64,000 nt of DNA from Sordariomycetes sp. S80-01Y (Eukaryota > Ascomycota > Sordariomycetes). The stretch lies in assembly GCA_037042185.1 (NCBI GenBank), contig JAXQJY010000026.1:1-64000 (forward strand), written 5' to 3'. The stretch's first letter is position 1. The number at the start of each line of letters is the position of its first letter. Below, piece after piece: positions 46,701 through 58,400 of this stretch. The notes under the pieces are model-generated. The model worked only from the letters and a program-made list of their open reading frames with translations. It did not search any database and was not told the origin of the DNA. The position numbers were made by a program, and so were the translations under genes.

Positions 46701-46924
46701 CTCATGGACCCTTAAGAAGGGTTAAGACTTTCGAAAACCTTGGCCGGGGCTAGAGGTAAGGGAGGCCTCTCGCCGGTTCAACGGAATAGAGGTTCCCACT
46801 AGATCACCCGAGCAAAGCTTTGAGAAGTTACCATAAAAAGGGGCATGCCTGCCATTTCGTGTGAATGGGAACATCCACCAAAGAGACCTTTATGAAACGA
46901 CAACCATAAACCATTGGACTTAAC
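43770..46924. other. 3.1-kb gene-poor region
   Basis: No gene could be supported. A frame at 45862-46227 shows protein-like wording (AIYFARNLKLYFGARDP) but no family and no start context; it may be a relic. Near 44790 a GGATTCGATCC sequence resembles a tRNA T-loop, but no cloverleaf can be built around it. Confidence 0.5.
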
Positions 46925-47796
46925 ATGAGATTATTCCTCACTTCGATACCTTTTCTTAGGTTGGCCGCTAGCTTGTGTCATCATGGCACTAACCTTGCGG
47001 CAAGATACCTAGAATCATTCGATCAAGATGAGTACGGCTATCACGACGTTCAAGGCGCACTGTTGTGGCACACTCTTGAAACGGAGAACCGGATCTGTTC
47101 TAAAGGGAAGCACCAATCCCCAATTGATTTGGATCAGCACATAGCTACCACGGATGGCTCATCTTATGACTTCAGGGTGGACAGCTATCCTAACGGGATC
47201 GAGCTGGAGAACCTTGGAAAGACTGTACAGGCGTCTCTGAATGGGACAGCGCTGTTCAGAGAGAGCGAATACAATCTTGTGCAATTTCACTTTCACACGC
47301 CCAGTGAGCACCACCTCTTCGGAGAGTACTACTCTGCGGAATTGCACTTTGTGTTCCAGAATGAGGGTGAGTCTAATCAAGAATCTAGACCTTGAAAGCG
47401 CTGACCAAAGAAGACTCTGACTTGGCCGTCATCGGGTTTTTGATCGATATAGCCGGGAAGAACGACATCTCGAGTACCGTCACGACCTCGGTCCTGGTTA
47501 ATATCAACGACATTCCGAATGCGAACGACGTTACCACGACAGGTGCATTGGACTTCAAAGACCTCCAGGCCCATATTGCAAAATCAACTGTATATTCCTA
47601 CAATGGATCGCTGACAAGCCCTCCCTGTAGCGAGGGTGTGCTGTTCAACGTTGTTGCGCAGCCATTGTACGTTGAACCACACGATTTCAAGGCTTTGAAG
47701 AGCATTATCAAATTCAACAGTAGATATACGCAGAATGCGCCAGGGAAAGTCAATTTGCTGGATGTGGTCAGAAGCCATAAGGCTTTCCACGACTAA
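46925..47796 (+). CDS. Secreted alpha-carbonic anhydrase
   Basis: Two exons (46925-47366, 47411-47796; intron 44 nt) give 275 residues. The N-terminal signal peptide is MRLFLTSIPFLRLAASLC. The alpha-class fold shows SKGKHQSPIDL, the zinc ligands in QFHFHTPSEHH (His about 122 and 124) and AELHFVFQ (His about 141), and the Thr-gatekeeper region SLTSPPCSEGV. The 17-residue spacing between second and third His is that of the bacterial/fungal alpha class. It interconverts CO2 and bicarbonate outside the cell. The intron was set so that QNE joins EDSDLAVIGF, which keeps the family alignment; a shorter splice would insert foreign residues. Confidence 0.92.
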
Positions 47797-50170
47797 GGCC
47801 ATAAGATCTATTCACGATCATCCTTTTGCTGCTTGAGCTTCACCCACACACGGAGGTGACTCTTTTGGCTATCTTCGCAGAGCTCAACCATCATCATTAA
47901 CGCTTTTGCTCCGATCCAGCTTCGAAATAGGTTCAAGAATAAAGCAATCTTCGGTCCATCTCTTTCTATGGTATATTGTCGTTCTTTCTCAAGGCGTACA
48001 ACGTAGGTCGTTTTCCATGCGTAGTCTTATCCAACGTGAGGTCAATTCGTATGTATCGAGCACCTTTTGCAGCTTGGGTTAGGAAGATCCACGTGTTTCG
48101 AACAACACTGAACACATATCTTATGCAATTTATAAAGTATTTGACCATTCGCTTGATGTTGCAGCCCTATTTTGTTTCGTGCTGGGTTATTGACCTGCGC
48201 GGCGTAGCCCTATCTTCATGATCCCCCCACGGGAATTTTGGAGTGGACATATCCCCAGCGAGGAGAAGCTTGACCTAGCCAGTTGAAGACACTGTCCCTT
48301 CCTATCTCTCGCAATACTTCAACCTACTTGCATGGCGCGCCTCTCAAGGGATGATCTTCCATCTCAGCAAAGGCTACGCTCAATCAATGACATATAAGAT
48401 CTTTGGCTGTCGTGCGCTTGTCTCCGAGGACCCCTTTAGTTCCTAAGCAAACTTCCTGTCTTCCATTCCTGCGCACCACGCGTATCATTGGCACATGGCT
48501 TCTGCATTGACCTGAACACGGAGAACATTCAAAGGTGCCATGACAGCAAGCTTTTAAGCAGCTGAAAACGATTATGAAGGGAGAACATCACCCCTAAGCA
48601 GGATGTGGTAGTGGCAACTCAAGATCACCGTCGTAATGCAATAATTATTGATGTATAAGTGCTACGGTGGCCTTGGAGAGTCTAGGTGCTGGGTAGCTCG
48701 TTTACCTAGAGGTTAGCTGGCTTTAGCCTTCGTCAATACAGTCAGGTCTGATGATCGTTGGCGTTGATCAAAGCCTCGAGACCATTGGCGGTCTTGAGAC
48801 CTAGTTCCACATGACCATCTCAAAGTGGTACGATTATTCAGCCACATTTCGGCAGCGAGCCTAGACGCCATCTGCTTCCCCCACCGTCATAAACGTGCAG
48901 CAAACCACCTTGAGTCCAACATCGTTCTGCCCTTCGTTTCACTCCCTTTCAATCTTTCCGCGGTTGGAGTCTCCTAGAATAGGTTAAGCGCAATGTGCAA
49001 CATCCTTTACCAATGAATCGCCGGCCCGCTGACTTGAATATGCTTGTCTCCTTGCTTTCACTCCTAGAGACTGACGGAACCAGGGTCACCACAGAAGGAG
49101 ACCCCTACACTCATGAGGGTAGTCACGTAAAATATACAGATATCTGAGGATCGAAATCCGAGGCCTCACATATCCGGGCTTTTTACCAAGCTTTTATGAT
49201 CTTCGGCTAGAAGATGAGGGAAGGACTGGTGTGAAGAAACACGAGAAACCCGACAGAATCGTCAACATATTGAGATCGAATCGGAGTCCGAGTCCAAAGA
49301 CAGAGAAGATTCCAGAAAGCTTCTCAAGAGAAGTCTCAGATAGAAGGCTAGGTAGTGCGTGGATAAGTGGAAACAGCGCGTATTTACCAACTAAGTTTTA
49401 AGTATTACCTCACCCCTGGAGACGTGGAAATAATCGTGTTATCCTTTCGTAGAGTCGGATTCTATGTATTACCTACTGAGCAAGGCTTGTCTTTTTCTGC
49501 AAGTGACCACCACGCAGCGGCACAAGTATCCTGACATACTAGCCCCTTAACCCAAGCCATTGCCTTTGTAGTAACTGGGATCATAGGCACCCCTCGGGAC
49601 TGTTGATTTCAGCGAGTGAATTAAAGGCGCTAGCGCTATGGTGTCACCGACAACTATACAGTTTAACCCTCATAACGCTTGAATTATTGGTAAATAGAAA
49701 TAATGTCACGAACATATGGCTTATCAAAGGGGACGCCTAAAATGGGCCAAGAGGTACAGTAGCGCGTGTACTCTGGTATAGAAACGTCACCTATAAGGTG
49801 GTACTCTAAGTACATTCTGCTTAGGCTATCTCTATGTCTCCCTTTCTATTTTGAAGGGTAGCTAGGCTAGCTTTAAGAACCCAGATAACCGAGACAGGGA
49901 AACTACATTAGTTACAGAAGAAGGTTTTAGGAGATCTATGGAAGCAAAATGGAAATGAAAGAGGAGCTAATAGCTATAATATCCATGCTCAATTACATAA
50001 ACGAGGGCTGTCGACGATTCCTATAAGCGACGAGGGTGACCATTGTAGCTCTGACATATGTTCGTCGCCTACCACGGGGAGACGGAGATAATGGCACTAA
50101 TGGAGTTCGTATAAATACTCATAACATAGTAATATTCGATGCCTCTATCTTAAACTCGAAGGGCGCGGGA
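47797..50170. other. 2.4-kb gene-poor region
   Basis: No gene recognised on either strand. Confidence 0.5.
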
Positions 50171-50379
50171 TCAGGGGCAGGTGCAGAGGGGGTTGGCACT
50201 ATTGTCGCAGGTGCCACCCTCGCAGTTGACTTCGCAATGACCAATGCTAATATAATTACCGGGCGAGCAACTTTGAATTTCTGTTAGAAATGTGCCCTAA
50301 TGATATGCCTGGAAGAAACTTACTCGGCGGCGACGAAGGCGGCCAAAAGGCTGGTAATCAACGTGAACTTGACGAGCAT
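50171..50379 (-). CDS. Defensin-like six-cysteine secreted peptide
   Basis: Two exons on the minus strand (50379-50324 and 50270-50171) predict only 51 residues. Exon 1 is a textbook signal peptide (MLVKFTLITSLLAAFVAA). The 53-nt intron has a GTAAGT donor and a CTAAC branch point; a CAG directly after the branch point is out of frame, and the AAG 10 nt further on restores it. The mature part has six Cys spaced C-x10-C-x3-C-x4-C-x7-C-x-C. CxxxC, then GxC, then CxC is the cysteine-stabilised alpha/beta arrangement of defensins, including the gamma-core GxC...C. The x4 loop is shorter than in typical defensins. A TATATAAA box lies about 110 bp upstream. An alternative TAG acceptor (exon 2 from 50246) would leave five Cys. 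It is possibly an antimicrobial or host-directed peptide; activity is not shown. Confidence 0.6.
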
Positions 50380-50484
50380 TGTAGAGGCTGAGCGGCCGGA
50401 AGAAAGTTATGTTTTGGTTTGATCGCACGGAAATGGAGGTTGTGTTGTTTCTGCTATCCGGAAGGAGAGATGCTGAAGGAGGAC

Positions 50485-50500
50485 TGGTTTATATAGGCAT
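50485..50500 (-). promoter_or_regulatory. TATA box of the defensin-like gene
   Basis: The minus strand reads GCCTATATAAACC about 110 bp before the start codon at 50379, a standard position for a highly expressed fungal secreted-protein gene. Confidence 0.55.
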
Positions 50501-51949
50501 CGTATTCGCCTCAGGAACATGTGTCCGAGAGTAGGCTCTGCCGTCCTTACCGCCGTAGTGCCGATTTAGTTGCCTAGATACGAAGGATTCTCTGCTGCAG
50601 AACGATGTGGATAGAAGCTTGGGGTGCAGCCGATCTTCCCCAGCTTTGATCGATCAGGCTTGTTGTTTGCCGTCCCGGGCCCCACTCGGGCTTCATCTTG
50701 CATCAACAAGCATTGCACTTCGGCAATGACCAAGCAACGTACCATTTCGAGTTCCCATAATAGGCATTCCGCTCCCTGTTTGGCCGACGTGCCCGAGGAC
50801 CCGGACCCGAGGTCGGGCTCCACTATGCATTCCTTCCGACACCGATCCTACGTAGGCCACTTATCCTTCGGCGCACTGTCTGGGATATTTGCGGAGTAGA
50901 GCATAGAAGTTCGACAATGCCGTCATTGGAAACTCAGCGAACTCGTCCTTTGAAGATGCAGTAGTATGACTTCTCGCTGAATCAAAATTCTTTGATTAAT
51001 TGAAGGGCTGCGGCAGGCCGTCAGCGACTAACTCATGTTGTTAGAGGATCCACTTTGTGTTAGTAGCTCTGGGAGTTGTACACGCCAATTTTTCTATCTG
51101 CCCAGCGAGCTTGTCAACCCTGCTACGGACCAATTAACCCGGATTACCATTCCACACTTTCTGCATCTGGTGCCGGCGGAATGAGGCGGTAGCCGTCGTC
51201 TGTGTTATCTGTACCGACGATCACGATGTGGCAGCTGTCGATGAGATCGGTGCCTCGATGGATATGCTCAGCTCATTGCCATACATCACTGACTAGTCAG
51301 TTGTTTCTTCACTCTCCTACGTCTAGAATGCTCGCATCGATGATACAGCCTCTCCAGGGTATTGTCGGCTAGACGGCTGCATAGCGGCAGCTTGATGCCG
51401 CAATACACTTAGAGACTCGTGTATCAGATTGAAAAAGAGCGCAAGCACCGATCCGATGACTTGCACTGGCCAAAAGGACAGCCTATATACTATCCAACGA
51501 GAACCCCACCAATCGGCTACGCGAAATACTGATGGTCTAATCTGGTAGTTAGATTAGAACCTATGGTAGCGGATATGAGCCTGTCTTGTATGCACTTGTT
51601 GGGCGTCGGCCTCTATCGTGTCCTAATCTTAAGCTAGCCAAAATGAGACTGTCTAGGTATGAAGGTGGATTTGGGAGGGACTTTTGAGTTCGCTGCGAAT
51701 CGAGGAATTTACCGTGGCTTCTGGTAGATCGTCGCAAGCAGACCATTCTTGCTTGCATGGCCGGATCGTATCTGCTGTAGTCCGTAGTATGTTCGTATTC
51801 GACACGAAGGAAGAACAGTTTGCTCTATTATGGCAGATAGAGCCGTGACAGAAAGTCTAGTGAGTCTAATATTGATATTCTTGTTAAAGATAATGCTATT
51901 TCTGACAGATCTACCCAGACACGGGGTTCCAAGGTGACATACTAATGGC
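50501..51949. other. Spacer, nothing recognised
   Basis: Non-coding on inspection of both strands. Confidence 0.5.
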
Positions 51950-52370
51950 CACACCACACTAGACATCAAAGCATAACACTCGTATATCTCCCTAGTGGCG
52001 CAGACAACAGCAGGACACCAGGTAAAATCTTCCTCAAAGCCGACCTCATAAACAATCGCAGCTGTTGCTTTCCACACGCAACCCCCGCCTCCAGAGAGCG
52101 CTGTACCAGGGCTTCATCACGAGCGCCGGATGGTTCAGTGTCTGAGTAACCTTTACTGTTGGTCATGCCAAAAGTTAAGCCATCAGAAATAACAGCGTAG
52201 GCGTTCGTGCCACCGTTACCAGACCCATCAAGTTCAATGGGAGCGGATCCAAAATGGTCGTTGAAAACTTGATGAATGGCACCTATTTGGTCTAGGCTAG
52301 GGCGATCCACGTTATTTGGACAAAGTCACTCCGCAGTAACAGAGCCGGCAGCAGCCAGTAGAAAACTGGA
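51950..52370 (-). pseudogene. Broken secreted cysteine-containing protein
   Basis: On the minus strand a signal-peptide-like stretch (SSFLLAAAGSVTAE) is followed by a TGA, then by an open stretch (QVFNDHFGSAPIELDGSG, ISDGLTFGMTNSKGY). Near 52080 the reading shifts one frame into a Cys-containing segment (YEVGFEEDFTWCPAV, REIYECY). No start codon lies in frame before the hydrophobic part. It looks like a former small secreted protein with at least one stop and one frameshift. The family is not recognised. Confidence 0.4.
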
Positions 52371-55300
52371 CGTTGCGGAAGTGCGGCGAGTCTCTGTACA
52401 TGTTAATGATTGCAAACTTGAGATCATATTCAAGGGTTACCCCGAGAACGAGTGCGTACCATGATTCCTGATGAATTGGGTTCTTTGCACAAATAGCGGC
52501 TGTAATAAGAGGAATACAAAGGTCTGCACAATCTTACGCGGTATTATGGGCTTGGTATTGAATGAAGAAATTCTATCCAGAGGTGTTTAGCGAACATGAT
52601 ACTTATACTTCTTTTCCCATACGTGCCGCATACTGACATTCCCGAACCGGTCTCTCAGTCCGTACCTTCTGACGGAATCTCGATGATATTTTTGCGTTTG
52701 AGAACTTTGAGTCGGCGACTATCTCTTGGATGGGATCATAATCAGTCTGAAAGTAGAACCACGGACGTTAGTTGGTGCTATCGCCGTGATGAAAGATTAG
52801 CTTGGCACTCTACGCGTTTCTATCCGCGCGGAGAGGGCATCAACTATTGCTCCAATCCCCTATCTGTCACCTCATGTGACACAATAATTTGTTGCCCAGA
52901 GCTTTAGAGCTGGCTAGTATTACGTGAGACTTCAGTCTCTTTTTGTTACGCTTTATGTCAATGGCCGCAGCGGCTCTCTTCTGGGCGGTGTAGGCATGTA
53001 AGGATATATGTGAATGCTGGCATATTCGGATGTCCGGCTCACATTTTGCCTGAGGGAGGCCCCATCACCTGCAACTGAATTATCTTGTCTTCTAACACTG
53101 GAATTATAGGTCTAAGTATCGGCAAACCTCCACGCTGCCGAGTCTTGGCGTCGTGGCGAGGCGTCATCTTGCTTGTGATCAGTGGAATCTGGCTCTTTCA
53201 GTGCGGTCCCGAGTGGGGTTATGACTTGTCCAATATTGAGATACAGAGCTCCCATGGTGTTCTCGGATAGTTCAGTAGTCAAGGATGACCGATGCAGTAA
53301 TCGATGATGCCTCGGCGAACTATACCAAGATCTTGTTCACCGGGTGAAATCGGCAATGGGTTCCTTCGTGTATTTGAGTGCCGTATTTGCCGTCCTAGGT
53401 AACTGAACTATCCCAAAACCTCCAGAACAGCCTGGAACATGTGGGTTCGGTCTGTGAAGACGAAGCAGAGCGTGCGGGGTACAAGGTGCTGTACGTAGTG
53501 TAAACCTACGAGCTTCAAGCACACAAATGACAGTGAACGATAACTTTCTGACGCTATTACTGGCTTTAAAGCCCCCGAGATGGCAGATTATCTGAACAAT
53601 AAGCACCAGCGAGATTTCCCGAAGTTGATGTGACGCTAATCTAAACCTGTTGGACATCTTACGACCCTACGCGTAAAGCGGGCCATAAATCAAGCCCGCC
53701 GCGCCTCAGGATAACAAGCCAAGCCAACAGGATTCACATCATACTCTTGTTGTTGTGTGAAATAGAAATTTGAACCAAAGGAAAGCTGATATAATGGCTG
53801 TGATAGTAGGAAGTTCCCGGTGCGTCAGCATTGAGATCCAACTCGCGGATCTAGCTTCGGTGATCCTGCCGAAACCTTCCACCTTTGAACACCATCATAT
53901 TCTTTGCTGCCTTCTGACGTAGATATTGCAAGCATATGTTTCTATCGTCCATGATCCATCTTCAAAAGATCTAAGAAGTTCCGCCATGGCAGTGCTACAA
54001 CGCCACTCGGTCCTTAGCAACGACAAGCTGACGAATCGAAGATGCTTGTGGTAAAGAGCTTGGTGGTTATGACCCGGTGAAGCTCTTTGTCAGCCGCTTG
54101 ATGCGTGAGATCGGTTTCCCACTGGATGCTGCTCAACATGAGTCTGGATAAGTCGGTGAACCCTGTTTGGCCATATGGGCTTACTTTCATTGCCATCAGC
54201 CTTGTACAAAGTCAACTCCGGCGCTCTGGCACTGAATCTCCGTCAAATCCTAGGAAGCGAGTGTTGCTTGCCAATTGTTCTATGGGAGATGGGTTTGCCT
54301 AACAGGCAACATTCCCTGCTTGGATGGGTTGTAGGCTCCTGGTCGATGAATTGAGCTTGGAGATCTCTAGATGATCATTGCCCTCCCCGCGAAGCTGCAG
54401 GTATCTCGGCGAAAAGACATCAGAACTGTTGCCGTCGTCGTCGTCCGTTCTCAGATAAGAGTTCAGCCATAAAAGTCGTACAGAAAGCAGCGGTTCCCCA
54501 TATTTCTAGGGATGAGGGCAGGCATTCGTTTGAACAAGTCATGCAGCGGCTCGGCAAAGGTGTAGCCCCGTGCGCCCCACACATGTCTGAGTCTGAGCTT
54601 CGCACACAATGATGAGCATTCCAGGCTTCCTGCTGCCGCCAGACGATTCAACGGCCTTTTCGTGGCACAATGCCAACACGGCAAGAGTAGGCCCCGCCGA
54701 GCAGTGGACTATTAATAGGGCGTGGCTTGACTGTAGAACCATTCCCTCGGCGCGCCCACATGAATTCCAGCGTCAGCTTAATCCAAGAATCTGTTTGGGA
54801 CCCACCTGGTACTGCGTGGGCAACCACCAACCCGGAAACGACAAAGAATCCCACTCTCGGTAAATCACCCCTAAGCGCTAAAGTAAAAATCAACGGCAGT
54901 TGAAATACCATTCCTTCGTGGAATTCTCACCCGGATGCGATTTATATCAAGTTCTTTTCCGCAAGCGATTTACTTATCGGCCTTAACTCGGAGGGCAGAA
55001 TGACGCAAAACTGCATTCCAGTCGCCGCGAACAAAGTGTTGTTGGCACACCTTAAACTTTACGCTACCATTACTGCTCAAACATTTGTTTATCTGGAAAG
55101 GAAAATGATTGCCCCTGATGTGTGCAGCAAAATGAGAGCTTGCAATTTGGCGCCTTGCCTAATGGGATACAGATGCGAGTCACAAAGTACCCAAAGCTCG
55201 GGACTTCATTCGGGCTTTCTCCAGTGACGGCAATCTAGCCGGAAGCGGCTATGGAAGCCCCTGATATCAGCTTGCTGTTGGGCTCTGCAAATGGTTCCAA
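52371..55300. other. 2.9-kb gene-poor region upstream of the PKS
   Basis: No supportable gene. Short frames on both strands lack similarity and start context. Confidence 0.5.
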
Positions 55301-55313
55301 ATGTCATAGGGTA

Positions 55314-55322
55314 TTCTATATA
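55314..55322 (+). promoter_or_regulatory. TATA box of the PKS gene
   Basis: CTATATAAC about 105 bp before the PKS start codon at 55423. Confidence 0.55.
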
Positions 55323-55422
55323 ACCACGAAAGCTTATGGACGTGGATTGAGCTTCCAGAATTCCCTTGGATCTTTCATCTTTGCCCAAGACAAACACCCG
55401 CTTCAACCTTACCGCTAACAAA

Positions 55423-58400
55423 ATGTCTTCGTCGGACATCGCAGTCGTGGGGCTTGCGTGCTGCTTCTCCGGCGAAGCTAGGTCTCCCGAAGCTTTCCAT
55501 CAGATGCTGGTGAAAGGCAGGGATGCCTGGAGCGAAGTACCGTCCTCACGTTATGATGCCAAAGCGTTTCAGCACCCGTCTCGTGAAAGATGTGGAACCA
55601 CAGTACGATAAGTGAGCGTTGAGTTAACAAAGCTGGGACTAAACGAATTGCAGGTGTGCCGAGGCGGCTACTTCATGGAGCAAGATATATCGAAATGGGA
55701 CGCCCCATTCTTCGCATGTTCGGCTGCGGAAGCCAAAGCTTTCGATCCTCAGCAACGTCTGCTTCTCGAAGCTTCATACGAATGTTTGGAAAATGCCGGC
55801 GTCCCGGTTGAGAGTATCTCTGGCTCACCCGCTGCCTGCTTCGTGGGCGGCTTCACCAACGACTACAAGAAGATTGTTTCCCGGGACATGCATGCGACGC
55901 CCCAATATGCAATGACTGGTTGTTCTTCAAATATGCTCTCCAACCGCGTCAGTTGGTTTTAGTAAGTCTACTCTGCAGTACGTAACGTCTACTTACACCC
56001 TGCAGTAATCTCAGCGGCCCTTCTGTGACGACGGACACGGCATGCTCCAGTTCAATGACGGCTTTGCATCTTGCATGTGAAACAATACGCTCTGGTTCAA
56101 ACAAGACCCGGACTGCTCTGGTGGGCGGTACAAGCCTCATATTAGACCCGGACGATCCTTGTGCACTCAACGCGCTGGGTTTTCTCAGCCCGGAGGGCCG
56201 ATGTTTCTCGTTCGACTCAAGAGCTAATGGCTATGCTCGAGGAGAGGGCATTGGCATGATATTCATCAAGCACATTGACGACGCTATCCGCGATGGGGAC
56301 CCTATTCGTGCAGTAATCCGCGGCACGGGACTCAACTCCGACGGAAGGGTATGCGGTGAGCTCTAAATATGTATAAACACTCGCTAATATGGTCCCAGAC
56401 AGCTGGAATCGTCTTGCCGAACGGCGATGCCCAGAAAATGCTTATTCAGGACACATACAAGCTAGCCGGGCTCGACCCGGTCGACACCCAGTATGTTGAG
56501 CTTCACGGAACTGGCACCAAGGTAGGCGATCCCGCCGAGGTCGGCGCAGTCTCCAAGACGATTGCCTCGCTACGCGAAGAACCGCTATATTGTGGGTCGG
56601 TCAAGACCCAGATTGGACACACAGAGGGAGCTGCTGGTGTTGCAGCCGTTATAAAATGTGTACTGGCGATGGAGAATGGCATCATCCCTCCTAGCCTCAA
56701 CTTTGTCAAGCCAAACCCTCGGCTACGCTTGGGTACATCCAACATCATCATACCTACAGCTCCAGTCCCGTGGCCTGAGTGCGACGTCCGACGATGCTCG
56801 ATCAACAATTTCGGTTTCGGCGGCACGAATGCCCACGTCATAATGGATGGCGGACAAGACTTCTTGCGACAACGAGGCCTTGCACCGCAAAGAGCTAACC
56901 CCACAAACCAGCCTGCTCGATTGTTTGTGCTATCCGCTCCTGAACAAGATGCCATTTCCCGGCAGCGGGAGGCATATGCGAACTATACAGCAACGCTCGA
57001 CCTTCCCGAAATGCTGCCCAATCTCGCCTACACCCTCAGCAAGCGCCGTTCCGTCTTCCAGTGGAGGCATGCGGTGGTGGCTAGCTCAGTCCACGAGCTC
57101 ATGACCCAATGGAAAGACGACACTTTGAAGCCCTCAAAAGCCGGAACCAATTCAAAAGTTGCCTTCATCTTCACTGGTCAAGGCGCACAATGGTACGCCA
57201 TGGGCCGTGAGCTGGCTCCGTTCGATGTGTTCCAGAGTTCCGTCCGAATCTCTGCTGCTTACTTGAAGGCTAGCTTGGGGTGCTCATGGGATGCCTGGGA
57301 TGAGCTGATGGCGTCAGAGTCAGAATCAAAGGTGAATCGGGCAGAATTTTCGCAACCGCTTTGCCTTATTCTGCAGATGGCCCTGGTCGACCTTTTGGAA
57401 CACTGGGGCATCAAACCTTCGTCTGTAGTCGGTCATTCGTCTGGCGAGATCGCCGCGGCGTACTCGGCGAAGGCCTTGACCCGGGAAGACTGCCTTCGAA
57501 TTGCCTACTATCGCGGCCTTGCGTCTGAGTTGGCAAAAAGGAGGAACCCTCATGGTTCAATGATGGCAGTTGGGCTCTCAAAGGTAGAGGTTGAGCCATA
57601 CCTCTTCAACTCTGTTGTGCTGGCCTGTGTGAACAGCCCCAGCAGCGTCACAATTGCCGGCGAAAAGAGTGATTTGGAGCAGCTTCAAATCTCATTCAAA
57701 GATGAGGGGATTTTTTGCCGAGTTCTTCAAGTGGAAAATGCTTACCACAGCCCCCTAATGCTGAGTGTCAGCGAAGAGTATAGGAACAACATCAGGGATA
57801 TAGCACCACGCGACTCGTCCGTGGCCTTTCACTCGTCTGTCAAGGGCTCCCAAGTCCCGACTTCCCAGCTATACGCCGACTATTGGGTCGAGAACATGTG
57901 TTCGACAGTTGAATTTGTCGCGGCAATGGATAACATGATGTACTCAAACGTTGAAAGACGGGAATTGAAGAGAAAGGCAGAGGCACCAAGCCATCTACTA
58001 GAAGTTGGACCTCATGCTGCATTGAAGGGTCCAATCAAACAGTTCAAGGCCGCCCGCGACGGTTTGGAGCACTTGAGCTACGAATCTGCTCTCCTCAGAG
58101 GCGAAGCAGCGTCGGTGACTGCGATTAGCGCTGCTGGATCGCTTTGGACAAAAGGGGTTCATGTTGATTTGGACAAGGTATGATCAACGCTCTGTGCACG
58201 ACTGCCCATGTTAACGCCATTTAGGTCAATGGTACTTCATCTGGTACCCCTGTTTTGACAGATTTGCCTTCCTATCCCTGGAATCATTCGACGTCGCATT
58301 GGCATGAAACAAGACAATCGCGGAACCATCGCTTCCCTGCATTCCCAAGGCATGATCTCATTGGTTCCAGGCTCGACAGCTATAACCCCTTGGAACCTGT

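Noticed and set aside
50036-50287. Plus-strand 83-codon frame overlapping the defensin-like gene
   Set aside because: No similarity or signal peptide; the minus-strand model explains the same bases with splice signals, TATA box and Cys pattern.
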